A stretch of 43,631 nucleotides of DNA from Thermoflexus hugenholtzii JAD2. Its GTDB lineage: Bacteria; Chloroflexota; Chloroflexia; Chloroflexales; Roseiflexaceae. The position numbers and the translations under genes are program-made. Positions 42,431 through 43,631 of this stretch are shown here, piece after piece. The DNA lies in NCBI GenBank assembly GCA_945881915.1, contig CAMCVW010000029.1, positions 1 through 43,631 on the forward strand. Direction: 5' to 3'. The notes below the pieces were generated by a model. That model searched no databases, was not told the origin of the DNA, and was given only the letters and a program-made list of their open reading frames with translations. Each line of letters begins with the position of its first letter. Position 1 is the stretch's first letter.

Positions 42431-43606
42431 ATGACAAATAGTCCCCATACTCCGACCTGGAAATCCCCATTCCCGGCCAACGAGATTATGACCTTCACCA
42501 TAGCCGGTGAATCTGCCAGCGAATTCGTCAACCAGTTTGCGCTCCGTTTGCGTGACATCATTGTGGCCAAAGGTCATATTTTTGCTGCCAATGCCGTCGA
42601 TGCCTCGGGCGAAATCAAACTCAACGATCCGTTGCGCCTGGTCCTCAATATGTGCAACACCGAAAAACCCAAGCCGGTCAACCGCAAGGGCCAAGGGACG
42701 TTCGTGGCGTCGATCTTCGAAGGGGCCGGCAACGAAGCGAGTGTGATGCACGCAGCCTACCCGTTGTTGGTGCGCTCGATTTCGAATCTGATTATCTACA
42801 ACACCGTCCGTGACGGCGTGCGCGAGAGCCACTTCATCACCCCCGAGCAGGGCCACTACGTGGTCAAGCACACCGGTAATCTGGCTGTCGATTACGAAAA
42901 CATGTACCATCGTGTCACTCCGCTGGCATTGAGCCACTTGGTCATCAACAACGACTATGTGCCCAATCTGCCCGAATCCTTGTGGGACGGCGAAAAACCG
43001 ATGCGCGACATCTGCGACGCCGGTAAACGTCTCGACAAGATGGGCTTGCTGCCCTCCCCCACCCGAATCGAAGACTACCTGACTGACTCCGACATGAAGA
43101 TGGTCCGCCGGCTCTATGGCATCGGTGGCTTGAGTTATGGGAATCTGAGCGCCCGGGCGACACACAACCCAGAATTCTTCTGGATGTCGGCTTCCGGCGT
43201 CGACAAGAGCAAGCTCGAAACCGTCGGCCGCGATGTGCTGCTGGTCACGGGCTACGTGCCGGAACGGCTCGAAATCACGCTCAGCGTACCAACCAATGTC
43301 GAACCACGGCGCGTATCGGTCGACGCCATCGAGCACTGGATGATCTATCGCGAACATCCCAGCGTCGGCGCCATTGTGCACGTCCACGCCTGGTGGAGCG
43401 ACCCGATTCCGTCGACTCAGGTCAACTACCCGTGTGGTACCTACGAAATCGCTGCCGAAGTCGCCGAATTGGTTCGCCAAGCACCTGATCCGTCACGGGC
43501 AGTCATTGGCCTCAAAAATCACGGTCTGACCATCACCGGCCATTCCCTCGAAGAAATCTTCAACCGCATCGAAAGCAAAATCGTTCCGCAAATCCCAATG
43601 AACTAG
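42431..43606 (+). CDS. Class II aldolase/adducin-family protein with N-terminal extension
   Basis: 391 aa from the ATG at 42431 (AAGGATGAGAGA upstream); an earlier frame start at 42374 has no ribosome site. Residues ~210-385 are a class II aldolase/adducin domain: G-G-L-S-Y-G-N-L-S-A-R, S-A-S-G-V-D, the zinc H-V-H in I-V-H-V-H-A-W, and L-K-N-H-G-L-T-I. Relatives cleave sugar phosphates such as fuculose- or ribulose-phosphate. The ~200-residue N-terminal part (F-T-I-A-G-E-S...) is not part of the known fold and is unrecognised; it is soluble and mixed alpha-beta. A separate N-terminal enzyme or binding domain is possible. Confidence 0.8.
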   Translation: MTNSPHTPTWKSPFPANEIMTFTIAGESASEFVNQFALRLRDIIVAKGHIFAANAVDASGEIKLNDPLRLVLNMCNTEKPKPVNRKGQGTFVASIFEGAGNEASVMHAAYPLLVRSISNLIIYNTVRDGVRESHFITPEQGHYVVKHTGNLAVDYENMYHRVTPLALSHLVINNDYVPNLPESLWDGEKPMRDICDAGKRLDKMGLLPSPTRIEDYLTDSDMKMVRRLYGIGGLSYGNLSARATHNPEFFWMSASGVDKSKLETVGRDVLLVTGYVPERLEITLSVPTNVEPRRVSVDAIEHWMIYREHPSVGAIVHVHAWWSDPIPSTQVNYPCGTYEIAAEVAELVRQAPDPSRAVIGLKNHGLTITGHSLEEIFNRIESKIVPQIPMN

Positions 43607-43631
43607 ATGACACAGAGAAGCGGGGGGGGGG
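43607..43631. other. Contig end with poly-G
   Basis: After the aldolase stop only 25 bases remain, the last being an unbroken run of G. This is probably an assembly or sequencing edge and not biology. Confidence 0.6.

Noticed and set aside
43620-43631. G-run at the right end as a biological signal
   Set aside because: It is at the very edge of the contig, typical of sequencing or assembly artefact.

Overview
The window is about 43.6 kb of moderately high-GC bacterial chromosome. The best guess is a free-living aquatic Chloroflexota bacterium. This rests on overall style: Thr-rich surface proteins with RCC1 repeats, a proton-pumping rhodopsin, a flippase/FAD-oxidoreductase pair and a short alpha-glucan phosphorylase. 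No rRNA or phylogenetic marker is present to prove it. The first gene has no visible start and the last bases are a run of G, so the window looks like a contig with an open left end and a possibly artefactual right end. No tRNA, rRNA, CRISPR array or transposase gene was seen.

Layout, left to right. (1) 1-2922: a large secreted Thr-rich/RCC1-repeat protein. (2) 3.1-7.4 kb: an accessory patch, AT-richer in its ATPase part, with a HEPN-motif protein facing a tightly coupled SMC-like ATPase (DUF3696 type) and a 351-aa partner with a possible PLD-like C-terminus; a candidate defence locus. (3) 7.8-11.1 kb: a leftward set of a 2-hydroxyacid dehydrogenase, an isocitrate/isopropylmalate-type dehydrogenase and an NAD-dependent epimerase/dehydratase. 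(4) 11.1-13.2 kb: a rhodopsin cassette with a near-consensus promoter, a long leader and a small downstream membrane protein, bracketed by a relic and the intact 3' end of an FAD oxidoreductase gene. (5) 13.2-21.3 kb: FAD oxidoreductase, LPG-synthase-type flippase, ABC1/UbiB kinase, UbiA prenyltransferase, S41 protease, Ogt and membrane proteins. (6) 21.7-24.0 kb: a leftward operon of a phytanoyl-CoA dioxygenase-like enzyme, a fatty-acid desaturase and a stand-alone Lrp/AsnC ligand domain. (7) 24.0-25.0 kb: gene-free DNA made of structured repeats. (8) 25.0-30.1 kb: a compact six-gene operon (methyltransferase, FolB, RibD reductase domain, MDR dehydrogenase, PTPS-like protein, GT4) next to a convergent GTP cyclohydrolase II gene; it reads as a pathway to a modified pterin-like metabolite. 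(9) 30.2-34.8 kb: a DsbA/FrnE-like protein, a broken DUF2726 gene, then an amidohydrolase/zinc dehydrogenase/class III aminotransferase operon. (10) 34.8-43.6 kb: a large membrane glycosyltransferase, an unknown acidic protein, GlgP, a frameshifted Thr-rich secreted protein, RsmG-NadD, and a class II aldolase with an unusual N-terminal extension.

The two strongest candidates for an undescribed system are the pterin-like cluster at 25.0-30.1 kb, whose PTPS homologue lacks the usual catalytic cysteine, and the HEPN/ATPase/351-aa locus at 3.4-7.4 kb. The rhodopsin is notable for a glycine at the position that opens the carotenoid-antenna fenestration in xanthorhodopsin. All functions are inferred by reading; no searches or structure predictions were run.
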